Assembly (NCBI GenBank): GCA_023394875.1
Contig: JAEXAB010000006.1
Location: forward strand, 1 to 7,404
Source of the DNA: Bacillota bacterium
GTDB taxonomy: Bacteria > Bacillota > Clostridia > Christensenellales > DTU072
Reading direction: 5' to 3'
Length of the DNA stretch: 7,404 bases
The notes under the pieces are model-generated. The model saw nothing but the letters and a program-made list of their open reading frames with translations. It made no database searches and was not told the origin of the DNA. Positions 1 to 6,145 of this stretch are shown in pieces (the first letter of the stretch is position 1; every line of letters begins with the position of its first letter). The position numbers and the translations under genes are program-made.

Positions 1-47
1 AACTTTGTTTCAAAGGGATATCCCCTCATTCCTTTTTTTCCTGCCAT
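1..47 (-). CDS. IS3-family transposase OrfA (N-terminal fragment of 15 residues)
   Basis: The minus-strand ATG is at 47-45, with AAGGAGG nine bases upstream. The visible codons read MAGKKGMRGYPFETK and stay open to the window edge. In the IS150/IS3 group, OrfA is a small helix-turn-helix protein that binds the IS ends and is joined by programmed frameshifting to the DDE integrase OrfB. Its N-terminus commonly looks like this: a few basic residues, then an aromatic/acidic stretch leading into the first helix. Only the extreme N-terminus is visible, so the call depends on the adjoining IS end. It could be another HTH protein. Confidence 0.6.
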   Translation of the reverse strand, partial: MAGKKGMRGYPFETK

Positions 48-51
48 ATGT

Positions 52-94
52 AAAAACCTCCTTATGGTATTTATTCTACCACAGGAGGCTTTTT
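52..94. terminator. Hairpin inside the IS end: bidirectional terminator and likely sequestration of the orfA RBS
   Basis: CCTCCT (57-62) pairs with AGGAGG (83-88), and TGGTA (65-69) with TACCA (77-81), with a 7-nt loop. A-rich and T-rich tracts flank the stem (52-56 and 90-100), so it can terminate in either direction. On the minus strand the 3' arm is the AAGGAGG Shine-Dalgarno of orfA. A transcript entering the IS from outside would therefore both tend to terminate here and have its ribosome site paired. Confidence 0.75.
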
Positions 95-170
95 ATTTTT
101 AGTGTCCGTTTTTATGGGTTCAGTTCATTTTCCTTGTCACTTTTTTATTATCAATTAAAAATATTCAAAA

Positions 171-199
171 TTGATTTATAAAGCAATATTTGCTATAAT
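171..199 (+). promoter_or_regulatory. Sigma-A-type promoter of the lipoprotein-peptidase operon
   Basis: TTGATT (171-176), 17-bp spacer, TATAAT (194-199). The predicted transcription start is around 205-207, which coincides with the ATG at 207, so the transcript should be leaderless or nearly so. Confidence 0.8.
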
Positions 200-206
200 C
201 TAACAT

Positions 207-1751
207 ATGGATAAATATTTTAAGAAGAAAATAATTTTAGTAATATTCGCACTGGTTTGTCTGGTTGCGGTATTGTTTGGCTGCATAAAAGATGAACAAA
301 CTGATGACGGCGACAAAACCATGCCGCCCGATACGCAGGAAGAGCAATTTTTTGATATTAGTAAGCTTAATTATAACGAATTATACGAAAACGAACAAAA
401 CCCCGAAGAAAAAGGGTATCTTGTTTATGATTATATTGATTTTAACAAAATATCGTTTACCAGAAGATTTAGTCGTCCGCCTAAGTTTGCCATTTTCTTA
501 AATGAGGAGCAAGTCGGCTCTGTGGAAATGTCCTCCGGCGGCACCGTTTATTCTACTTTTCCCTTACCTAAAGCAGGGAAATATAAGATTATAGTTACCG
601 GCAACAGCGACGGCAAGAACGTAAGAAGCACTTTTTATATTAACGTATCAAGCGGCGGGTTGCCTAATAAGGTAGAGTTTGAATTGCTAGATAAATTAGG
701 AAACAAAGTGACAAAAGGCAAAGCCGGAGAGGAATTTTATCTTAACGCCAAGGTCTACACTGACGACACTTATTTAGAAATGGACACCGAAAAATTCTAT
801 ACCGGCTGGGCAGGCGGAAACGAAGGAGAAAGGAGAATGTTAATAACTTTCCCCAACCTTATAAAAGATACGGTTATCACCCATACTTTTTATTATTACA
901 TTAAAAAAGGCGTTTCCACGCATAACGTAAGAAAGGATTTCCCGATAGAAGTTACCAACAACTACCAAGGTATCACTTATGAATACGGCACTATCTTAAC
1001 AAATAACGAAGCGACAATAAGCGTAGACGATATCAACGGCGAAAATAATTTTATGACCAAAGTAAAAGCCTGGCATAACTTTACCAACGGCGACAAGAGT
1101 GAAATAAACGTTTATTACAATACCGACTACCCGCCCAACGACTGCATTACCGCGTTTTTCCGATACGACGATGGGGAATATAACCGTTACGCCAGGTTTG
1201 ATTACGAAACGGCGTTCGGTAATAGGTTTAGTAACTACGTAGCTAACGGCGCAAGCTATCAGTTTGACCCAGCCCAAAATAGAGTACAAGTATATCTAAA
1301 TTACTGTTATTTTGAAGATCATCAGGGCTATACGATTAGAAAATATCAGGAATTAGAAAACAGTACGGTATTTTTTAATTTAAGTTTTACGCCTCCGACT
1401 GACATTTGTGTAGATAAAATAACAGGCATGCAAGACAACGGTCACGGCGATTACATCATTTTTAGCAACAGAACGGTTACCGAAAATGAAGTTTCGGTAA
1501 AAGTCAGAAATCCTAATTTGACGCAGGACAAACAGTATTTTAATCTCAACGTTATTTTGGAAGGAACGACAAGTATCCCCGACTATTATTTCGAAATCGA
1601 AGGCGAGGACGGGCAATCCGCCGTTATCGGTTATAACAAAAACAAAAAGTATTTTTACGCATTCCAGACGGGGGTTAGTTATATTATTGTAAAATCGTGT
1701 TTTAGCGACGTTTCTTACCGTTTGAAAATTATTGTGGTAGAACATATCTAA
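207..1751 (+). CDS. Secreted lipoprotein of unknown function, beta-rich with Ig-like segments
   Basis: The 514-aa product begins with a lipoprotein signal peptide: MDKYFKKK, a hydrophobic stretch at residues 9-24, then lipobox LFGC with the lipidated Cys at residue 26. It should be exported and anchored to the outer face of the membrane. After an acidic linker (about 27-45) the protein is rich in Tyr, Asn, Thr and alternating beta-strand patterns. Residues of about 80-148 and 155-250 look like tandem Ig-like domains, and the last 60 residues resemble a bacterial Ig-like fold, ending in a YIIVKSC...YRLKIIVVE strand pair. No catalytic motif is visible. The start is fixed by the signal peptide; there is no Shine-Dalgarno and the promoter -10 ends eight bases before the ATG. 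The stop overlaps the RBS of the next gene, so the two form an operon. I do not recognise a specific family; a surface binding or adhesion role is only a guess. Confidence 0.85.
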   Translation: MDKYFKKKIILVIFALVCLVAVLFGCIKDEQTDDGDKTMPPDTQEEQFFDISKLNYNELYENEQNPEEKGYLVYDYIDFNKISFTRRFSRPPKFAIFLNEEQVGSVEMSSGGTVYSTFPLPKAGKYKIIVTGNSDGKNVRSTFYINVSSGGLPNKVEFELLDKLGNKVTKGKAGEEFYLNAKVYTDDTYLEMDTEKFYTGWAGGNEGERRMLITFPNLIKDTVITHTFYYYIKKGVSTHNVRKDFPIEVTNNYQGITYEYGTILTNNEATISVDDINGENNFMTKVKAWHNFTNGDKSEINVYYNTDYPPNDCITAFFRYDDGEYNRYARFDYETAFGNRFSNYVANGASYQFDPAQNRVQVYLNYCYFEDHQGYTIRKYQELENSTVFFNLSFTPPTDICVDKITGMQDNGHGDYIIFSNRTVTENEVSVKVRNPNLTQDKQYFNLNVILEGTTSIPDYYFEIEGEDGQSAVIGYNKNKKYFYAFQTGVSYIIVKSCFSDVSYRLKIIVVEHI

Positions 1752-1763
1752 AAGGAGAAAAAT

Positions 1764-3017
1764 ATGTGTGACACTTTATTCAAAAAAATAGGCAAAAACG
1801 CCATTTTCTTAAAAAATAGCGATAGGTCGGCAAACGAACCTAATCTTATTGTATATTATCCTAAGAGAAAAGCCGAAGGGCAAATTAAATGTACCTACAT
1901 TACCGTTACCGACAAAGACAGCCTAGCCGTATTACTTTATAAGCCGTCTTGGATTTGGGGCGCGGAAATGGGCATTAACGAAAAGGGCGTAACTATCGGC
2001 AACGAGGCGGTCTGGACAAAGTCCAAAGGCAAAAAGACAGAAAGACTTCTTGGCATGGACTTGTTGCGCCTTGCTTTGGAGCGGGGAGAAACGGCAAAAG
2101 AGGCGTTGCAAATAATAATTGATTTGCTTATAGAATACGGACAAGGGGGCAACGCAGGCTACGATCATACTTTCTATTATGACAACTCCTTTTTAATTAC
2201 CGACGGTAAGGAATGCTACGTTTTAGAAACGGCAGGCAAAAAATGGGCATGGCGCAAGGAAGAATCTCAGGCGAACATTTCAAATAGACTTTCCATAACC
2301 GATAATTACCATGAAAGCAGCGAAAAAGGAAACTTCCTAAAAGGTAATTTCGAACCTATTTATTCCTTCTTTTCGGGTTCACAGCAGAGAAAAACTTGCG
2401 GTTGTTTTTATCTTGATAGAATGAAGGAATTTTCTTTATCGGACGCCTTCGATACGCTAAGAGCCCACCACAATAATGCCGACGACCATACTCTTTTTAC
2501 CAAAGGCAGCGTAAAGAGCGTATGTATGCACGCAGGCGGCATTGGCGACCATACCACAGGCAGTATGGCGGTGTTTTATATTGATAATAAGCCTTACATT
2601 TGGGTAACGGGCAGCTCCACTCCGTGCCTGTCTGTTTTCAAACCAATAGTTTTCGGCAAAACGCAAGCTCCGGTTTTTAGTAATCAGGAAGAAAGCCTAG
2701 CTTACTTTATGCAAAGAGAAAAAGTTAACCGCGCGATATACGCCAATATTATTGATGCCACAGCCCATAGAGAAAAGGCAAAAAAACTGGAAAATGAATT
2801 TATAGCTAAGTTTTTATTGTTTATAAAAGACGCTAATAACGATTACGAAAATTTATGTTTGGAATGTGCAAAAGAAGAACAAAAACTATACGACAGTTAT
2901 GCAAACGAAGTAAAATTGCTTGAAGAAGGTAATGGCAATCTCTCTTCCTATTGGCAAAAGAAGAACAAAAACTTAGGCAAAAACGTTTTCGAAACAGACT
3001 GGCGCAAAAAGTGTTGA
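1764..3017 (+). CDS. C69-family peptidase, secernin-like (N-terminal nucleophile hydrolase)
   Basis: The 417-aa product starts MCDTLFKK, then FLKNSDRSANEPN (15-27). This is the signature of the C69/secernin branch of Ntn hydrolases, where Cys2 becomes the N-terminal catalytic nucleophile after removal of Met. Further family-like blocks are WGAEMGINEKGVTIGNEAVW (65-84), the HTFYYDNSFLITDGKECYVLET stretch (135-156), ANISNRLSI (170-178), and an HAGG...HTTGSMA block with a following WVTGSSTPCLSVFKP near the C-terminal third. Members are dipeptidases or amidohydrolases; the substrate here cannot be told. No signal peptide or membrane segment is visible, so it is cytoplasmic, unlike the lipoprotein encoded upstream. 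The RBS AAAGGAG (1751-1757) starts on the last base of the upstream stop, and the gap is 12 nt, so the genes are co-transcribed. The C-terminal 90 residues are Lys/Glu-rich and probably helical. Stop is TGA. Confidence 0.85.
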   Translation: MCDTLFKKIGKNAIFLKNSDRSANEPNLIVYYPKRKAEGQIKCTYITVTDKDSLAVLLYKPSWIWGAEMGINEKGVTIGNEAVWTKSKGKKTERLLGMDLLRLALERGETAKEALQIIIDLLIEYGQGGNAGYDHTFYYDNSFLITDGKECYVLETAGKKWAWRKEESQANISNRLSITDNYHESSEKGNFLKGNFEPIYSFFSGSQQRKTCGCFYLDRMKEFSLSDAFDTLRAHHNNADDHTLFTKGSVKSVCMHAGGIGDHTTGSMAVFYIDNKPYIWVTGSSTPCLSVFKPIVFGKTQAPVFSNQEESLAYFMQREKVNRAIYANIIDATAHREKAKKLENEFIAKFLLFIKDANNDYENLCLECAKEEQKLYDSYANEVKLLEEGNGNLSSYWQKKNKNLGKNVFETDWRKKC

Positions 3018-3034
3018 TAATTTCATAAAAATAC

Positions 3035-3069
3035 AAAAAACACCGCTTTACTGCGCGCGGTGTTTTTTT
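3035..3069 (+). terminator. Intrinsic terminator of the lipoprotein-peptidase operon
   Basis: AAAAAACACCGC (3035-3046) pairs with GCGGTGTTTTTT (3057-3068), with a 10-nt loop and a T7 run. It lies 18 nt after the peptidase stop and separates it from the next promoter. The A tract on the left also allows some termination on the minus strand. Confidence 0.92.
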
Positions 3070-3085
3070 ATGTCAGTCTTTCTGA

Positions 3086-3114
3086 TTTACAGCTAATTAA
3101 AAAAATGATACAAT
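3086..3114 (+). promoter_or_regulatory. Promoter of the MFS transporter gene
   Basis: TTTACA (3086-3091), 17-bp spacer, TACAAT (3109-3114). The start is predicted near 3121, giving a short leader with GAGGT (3125-3129) 12 nt before the ATG at 3142, a rather long spacing. Confidence 0.7.
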
Positions 3115-3133
3115 ACCCCATATTGAGGTATCA
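3106..3133. promoter_or_regulatory. Interrupted palindrome spanning the -10 and RBS of the MFS gene (possible operator)
   Basis: TGATACAATA (3106-3115) is the reverse complement of TATTG+TATCA (3121-3125 and 3129-3133), interrupted by AGG on the right arm. The dyad covers the -10 hexamer, the likely start site and the Shine-Dalgarno. A DNA-level operator would fit. The 5' arm lies upstream of the predicted start, so the hairpin would form only in read-through RNA. Confidence 0.35.
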
Positions 3134-3141
3134 TTATATAA

Positions 3142-4323
3142 ATGTTTTCACTATTATTAGCTATTATCTATATTGCGTTTATCAGCTTAGGACTGCCCGA
3201 TTCTTTATTGGGTTCGGCTTGGCCGGTTATTTACGTCCAGTTTTCTGTGCCTATTTCGTATGCGGGCATAGTGACGATGATAATCGCTTCGGGGACCATT
3301 ATTTCCAGTCTATTATCCGACCGCCTTACCAAAAAATTCGGCGCTGGGTTAGTAACCGCCGTAAGCGTTATGCTTACCGCTTTAGCGCTGTTTGGTTTTT
3401 CCATATCCAACAAATTTTTTATGATCTGTCTGTGGGCAATCCCTTACGGACTGGGCGCAGGCGCCATAGACGCCGCCCTAAATAACTTCGTTGCCTTACA
3501 TTATAAAGCCAGACACATGAGCTGGCTGCATTGTTTCTGGGGTTTAGGCGCTTCAATTAGTCCATATATAATGGGCTATTTTCTCACCCGCGGGTTTAGC
3601 TGGAACAACGGTTTTTTGGCTATTGCCATAATTCAAATAGTAATTACCATCACACTTTTTATCAGCCTGCCTCTTTGGAAGAAAAAGAATGCCGAAGTCG
3701 TCACCGCCGAAAAAGCCAAAACGAATTTAACTTTGAAACAAGCCTTTAATATAAGGGGGGTAAAACTTACTCTTGTTGCATTTTTTGCCTATTGCGGACT
3801 GGAAACAACGACAGGGCTATGGGCAAGCAGTTATCTTGTGGAATTTCGTGGAGTGGACACCGAAATGGCGGCGAATTTTGCCTCTCTCTTCTATCTTGGC
3901 ATAACTATCGGGCGTTTTATCAACGGTTTTATTGCCGATAAAGTAAAAGACCGACATCTTATCCGCGGCGGAATTCTCATTATACTGTCGGGGGTAATTT
4001 TAATGGGCATACCTATGCAAAACGACGTTTTAGCCTTTGTAGGATTAGTGACAATCGGGCTTGGCTGCGCTCCAGTCTATCCGTCCATAATTCATTCCAC
4101 GCCCTTTGTTTTCGGCAAAGAAAACTCACAGGCAATTATAGGAATACAAATGGCAGGCGCCTATGTGGGCAGCACTTTTGTTCCCCCTCTTTTCGGGCTT
4201 ATCGCAGACAATATCAACATAGGCTTTTATCCCCTATTTGTGGGAATTTTCGTAATAGTATTGTTGGTTATGTCGGAGTTGTTGAACAAAAAAGTCTCAA
4301 AAAAACAGCATATAAATATCTAA
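3142..4323 (+). CDS. Major facilitator superfamily transporter
   Basis: The 393-aa protein has about 12 hydrophobic segments in two halves, separated by a charged cytoplasmic loop at about 180-205 (KKKNAEVVTAEKAK). The loop 2-3 signature is visible at about 52-68 as a Ser-Asp-Arg...Lys-Lys-Phe-Gly variant of the MFS motif (SSLLSDRLTKKFG), and its second-half counterpart at 261-275 (NGFIADKVKDRHLIRG). Pro/Gly-rich stretches such as IPYGLGAGAIDAALNNFV (100-117) resemble sugar/fucose-permease-like MFS proteins, but the substrate is unknown. The start is the first Met of TM1, just after GAGGT. The gene has its own promoter and follows a strong terminator, so it is monocistronic. Its stop overlaps that of the convergent pnuC gene by 3 bp, with no hairpin between them. 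A minus-strand neighbour for NMN/riboside uptake does not by itself indicate what this transporter carries. Confidence 0.88.
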   Translation: MFSLLLAIIYIAFISLGLPDSLLGSAWPVIYVQFSVPISYAGIVTMIIASGTIISSLLSDRLTKKFGAGLVTAVSVMLTALALFGFSISNKFFMICLWAIPYGLGAGAIDAALNNFVALHYKARHMSWLHCFWGLGASISPYIMGYFLTRGFSWNNGFLAIAIIQIVITITLFISLPLWKKKNAEVVTAEKAKTNLTLKQAFNIRGVKLTLVAFFAYCGLETTTGLWASSYLVEFRGVDTEMAANFASLFYLGITIGRFINGFIADKVKDRHLIRGGILIILSGVILMGIPMQNDVLAFVGLVTIGLGCAPVYPSIIHSTPFVFGKENSQAIIGIQMAGAYVGSTFVPPLFGLIADNINIGFYPLFVGIFVIVLLVMSELLNKKVSKKQHINI

Positions 4324-5015
4324 TTTAGCATTTGTCTTTTTTTAGTCTTCGACCAATTGAAAAAGCCGTATAGGTCGTTTACAAGAAAGACCACAAAACA
4401 AATAATCATCGGCAAGTATTTTATTTCGGCTATGGTAGCCAAAACCCATAAAATTATTAACACCACATCGTTAAAAGCGTAAGCTATGGCATAAAATTCA
4501 CTTCTTCTGACCGTAAGATATGACGCGGCAAAACTTGTGAATACCGAAATTGTGCTTATTATCAGATAATTTGTATTAAAGACTTTGAGAATAAAATAAA
4601 ATCCGACCGTAATCGCCGTTGCCAACACAAACAAAAAAATATATTCTTTAATAGTCAGATGCTTTATTTGCACTTCGCGGTTATTTCCCTTATAGGGGTT
4701 TTTCAACCAAGTAATAATCGATATTATGGCAATAGGGGTAGTCATACCAAGATAAGTTATCATTTCTCCGTAATACATAAAGGAATAAGAAATTACCCCA
4801 TAAAAAACGCTGAAAACAACGGTAAGTATTTGCCCGATGACGTTACCTTTGGAAACAAAAATAAGCGCGGTTGCCCCGATAAGCGAGGCAAACAAGGTGA
4901 CGATATCTTTTTCTTTAGGAAGTAAAAAAGACAACACGATAACAACGACAGAGCCCAACCACAACACTGTTTCAAACTTCGTCAAAGATTTTATCGAACC
5001 AACCAAAAACTTCAT
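4320..5015 (-). CDS. pnuC: PnuC-family nicotinamide riboside / NMN transporter
   Basis: The 231-aa integral membrane protein has seven to eight hydrophobic segments. The family pattern is visible at the C-terminus (FLVNDLYGFFNWSKTKKRQ, 210-228: Asn-Asp...Tyr-Gly-x3-Trp followed by a basic tail ending in RQ) and in the internal half-repeat FSVFYGVISYSFMYYGEM...WLKNP (68-107). PnuC proteins mediate facilitated diffusion of nicotinamide riboside or related vitamin precursors, trapped inside by phosphorylation, so this gene likely serves NAD salvage; some homologues carry other B vitamins. The length is normal. The start is set by GAGGT (5023-5019) only 3 nt before the ATG, a short spacing, but the N-terminus is coherent and no better start exists. 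It is monocistronic, with its own promoter and a leader of about 105 nt. It converges with the MFS gene with overlapping stops. Confidence 0.85.
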   Translation of the reverse strand: MKFLVGSIKSLTKFETVLWLGSVVVIVLSFLLPKEKDIVTLFASLIGATALIFVSKGNVIGQILTVVFSVFYGVISYSFMYYGEMITYLGMTTPIAIISIITWLKNPYKGNNREVQIKHLTIKEYIFLFVLATAITVGFYFILKVFNTNYLIISTISVFTSFAASYLTVRRSEFYAIAYAFNDVVLIILWVLATIAEIKYLPMIICFVVFLVNDLYGFFNWSKTKKRQMLN

Positions 5016-5120
5016 TTTACCTCAAAAAAAGCACCCTTGCTCATATCTTCTAAGACCTAACGATATAAACGAGAATGCTGACGCATTTTTATTACCCGGT
5101 GGCAATTTAAGTTATATAAT
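5016..5120 (-). promoter_or_regulatory. Long structured 5' leader of pnuC, possible cis-regulatory RNA
   Basis: The leader is about 105 nt from the predicted start to the ATG. On the minus strand it contains an AATGC-GTCA-GCATT hairpin (5085-5072), an ATATC...GATAT pairing further 3', and ends GGGTGC followed by seven Ts just before the RBS. The element TTGCCACC near the 5' end could pair with GCAA and GGTG in the 3' part in a crossing (pseudoknot) arrangement. Several pnuC genes are controlled by riboswitches such as the NAD+-II (pnuC-motif) class. I cannot match this leader to a known consensus by eye. Confidence 0.35.
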
Positions 5121-5126
5121 ATTAAT

Positions 5127-5155
5127 ATTATACCATATTTTAATATCGTAGGCAA
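5127..5155 (-). promoter_or_regulatory. Promoter of pnuC
   Basis: Minus strand: TTGCCT (5155-5150), 17-bp spacer, TATAAT (5132-5127). The start is predicted near 5120. Confidence 0.8.
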
Positions 5156-5202
5156 ATAATTAAAGCAAGTTTTGACGATTAACAAAGTGTTTGCCGAATA
5201 TA

Positions 5203-5231
5203 TTGACAAAATAGTGATTTTATGTTAGATT
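5203..5231 (+). promoter_or_regulatory. Promoter of the Mn2+ riboswitch-mntP transcript
   Basis: TTGACA (5203-5208) with a 17-bp spacer to TAGATT (5226-5231), preceded by TG at 5223-5224 (extended -10). The predicted start near 5238 is just before riboswitch helix P1. Confidence 0.7.
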
Positions 5232-5242
5232 TATTAATAATT

Positions 5243-5413
5243 CATGAGGGAGTAATTAGCGCAAAAGTTCTTTGCGTGGCAAGTCAACATACTGGTAAAT
5301 AACCTGGCTTGTCTTAATAAATGAGACTCATGTACGGCCTAAAAGCTTTACATGGTTTCTAAAAATTCATAAGAATAACCAAGTAGGCGCTAGGCATACT
5401 TGGTTTTGTTTTT
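5243..5413 (+). ncRNA. Mn2+ riboswitch (yybP-ykoY class), aptamer 5243-5332 plus expression platform
   Basis: Diagnostic blocks in order: GAGGGAGTA (5246-5254), a CGCAAA/TTTGCG hairpin, GTCAACATACTGG (5283-5295), ACCTGGCTTGTC (5302-5313), and GAGAC (5323-5327) closing helix P1 with the 5' strand. P1 is CATGAG (5243-5248) with CTCATG (5327-5332). This class binds Mn2+ and commonly controls mntP and other Mn2+ exporters. The platform contains CATGTA (5329-5334) able to pair with TACATG (5349-5354), and TACATGGTT (5349-5357) able to pair with the terminator 5' arm AACCAAGTA (5377-5385). The predicted outcome is transcription on when Mn2+ is bound. Confidence 0.9.
5377..5413 (+). terminator. Riboswitch-controlled intrinsic terminator ahead of mntP
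   Basis: AACCAAGTA (5377-5385) pairs perfectly with TACTTGGTT (5397-5405), with an 11-nt loop and the tail TTTTGTTTTT. It ends three bases before the mntP Shine-Dalgarno region (GAGGTG, 5416-5421), so it works as a gate on mntP. Confidence 0.9.
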
Positions 5414-5426
5414 ATGAGGTGTGATA

Positions 5427-6059
5427 ATGAGTTTATTGGAGATTTTTTTGATAGCGATAGGCTTATCGGCGGACGCTTTTGCCGTTGCCATTTGCATGGG
5501 CTTGAATATGAAAAAAGCCACTTTCAAAAAAGCTATTATCGTGGGCTTGTATTTTGGATTATTCCAAGCAATTATGCCCCTTATAGGCTATTTTGTCGCA
5601 ACCTTATTTTCCGAAAAAATAATAAAATACGACCACTGGATTGCCTTTGCTTTACTGCTGTTTTTGGGTGGTAAAATGATTGTAGAAAGCCTTAAAAAAG
5701 AAAAACCAACTTGCCCCGACAGAAAATGTTCCAAACAAAAATGTTCCGACAGAGATTGCCCGACCAAGACTTGCGGGGAAGAAACCTCACTCAAATTTAC
5801 CAAAATGTTGCCTTTTGCTTTGGCAACAAGTATTGACGCGCTAGCAATAGGCGTTTCCTTCGCCTTTATGAAAGTAGAAATTTTCTCATCCATTTCCATA
5901 ATCGGCGCCATAACCCTTCTTCTCTCAGCCATAGGCGTAAAATTAGGCAATCTTTTCGGCGCCAAAATTAAAGGTCAGGCAGAAATAATCGGCGGAATAA
6001 TCCTAGTACTTATCGGCGTCAAAATATTATTGGAACATTTAGGGGTAATTAATTTCTAA
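5427..6059 (+). CDS. mntP: Manganese efflux pump MntP with a Cys-repeat cytoplasmic loop
   Basis: The 210-aa, six-helix membrane protein is built from two half-repeats of the MntP/DUF204 family. The first carries GLSADAFAVAICMG (12-25, Asp16), the second ATSIDALAIGVSFAF (133-147, Asp137); these conserved acidic residues in the membrane are part of the Mn2+ path. The protein exports excess Mn2+ from the cytoplasm, which agrees with the Mn2+ riboswitch directly upstream. I choose ATG 5427 because GAGGTG (5416-5421) lies five bases before it; an in-frame GTG at 5421 overlaps that RBS and would add only two residues. The family is usually about 190 residues. The extra length here is a loop (about 91-120) between the two halves with Cys at 96, 101, 106, 111 and 116. 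No other gene follows in the transcript. Confidence 0.93.
   Translation: MSLLEIFLIAIGLSADAFAVAICMGLNMKKATFKKAIIVGLYFGLFQAIMPLIGYFVATLFSEKIIKYDHWIAFALLLFLGGKMIVESLKKEKPTCPDRKCSKQKCSDRDCPTKTCGEETSLKFTKMLPFALATSIDALAIGVSFAFMKVEIFSSISIIGAITLLLSAIGVKLGNLFGAKIKGQAEIIGGIILVLIGVKILLEHLGVINF
5712..5774 (+). repeat. 15-bp tandem repeat in mntP encoding a C-x4 pentapeptide repeat
   Basis: Four degenerate 15-bp units plus a final Cys codon encode CPDRK-CSKQK-CSDRD-CPTKT-C. Units one and three share CCGACAGA. The residues between Cys are mostly Lys, Arg, Asp, Ser and Pro. Confidence 0.85.
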
Positions 6060-6087
6060 TAAATACTTAAGCGAATAAATAAAACAA

Positions 6088-6110
6088 AAAGGAATGTTGA
6101 CCATTCCTTT
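6088..6110. terminator. Bidirectional intrinsic terminator downstream of mntP
   Basis: AAAGGAATG (6088-6096) and CATTCCTTT (6102-6110) form a 9-bp stem with a 5-nt loop, 28 nt after the mntP stop. The T tract is only three on the plus strand but much better on the minus strand (TTTTTGTTTT), so it may equally end minus-strand transcription coming from the right. Confidence 0.7.
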
Positions 6111-6145
6111 CAGACTGTCGACAAAGTAAGATTTGATTAAATTAA

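Larger units (their letters stand above)
1..127 (-). mobile_element. Left end of an IS3-family (IS150-like) insertion sequence, cut by the window edge
   Basis: Read on the minus strand from 127, the sequence begins TGAACTGAACCC and continues to a GGACAC motif near 101. This is the form of terminal inverted repeat I associate with the IS150 group of IS3 elements. It is followed by a hairpin, a strong Shine-Dalgarno and the start of an orfA-like gene leaving the window at position 1. The other end and any target duplication are outside the window. The IS lies upstream of, and points away from, the lipoprotein operon, whose promoter (171-199) it leaves intact. The family assignment rests on recognition of the end and the first residues of the gene, not on a database search. 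Confidence 0.72.

Noticed and set aside
3060..3485. Plus-strand frame of 141 codons overlapping the MFS gene start
   Set aside because: It begins inside the operon terminator and shadows the MFS frame, with Tyr/Arg-rich non-protein-like composition.
4659..5151. Plus-strand open frames opposite pnuC
   Set aside because: They mirror the hydrophobic pnuC frame, lack ribosome sites, and one runs through the pnuC leader and promoter.
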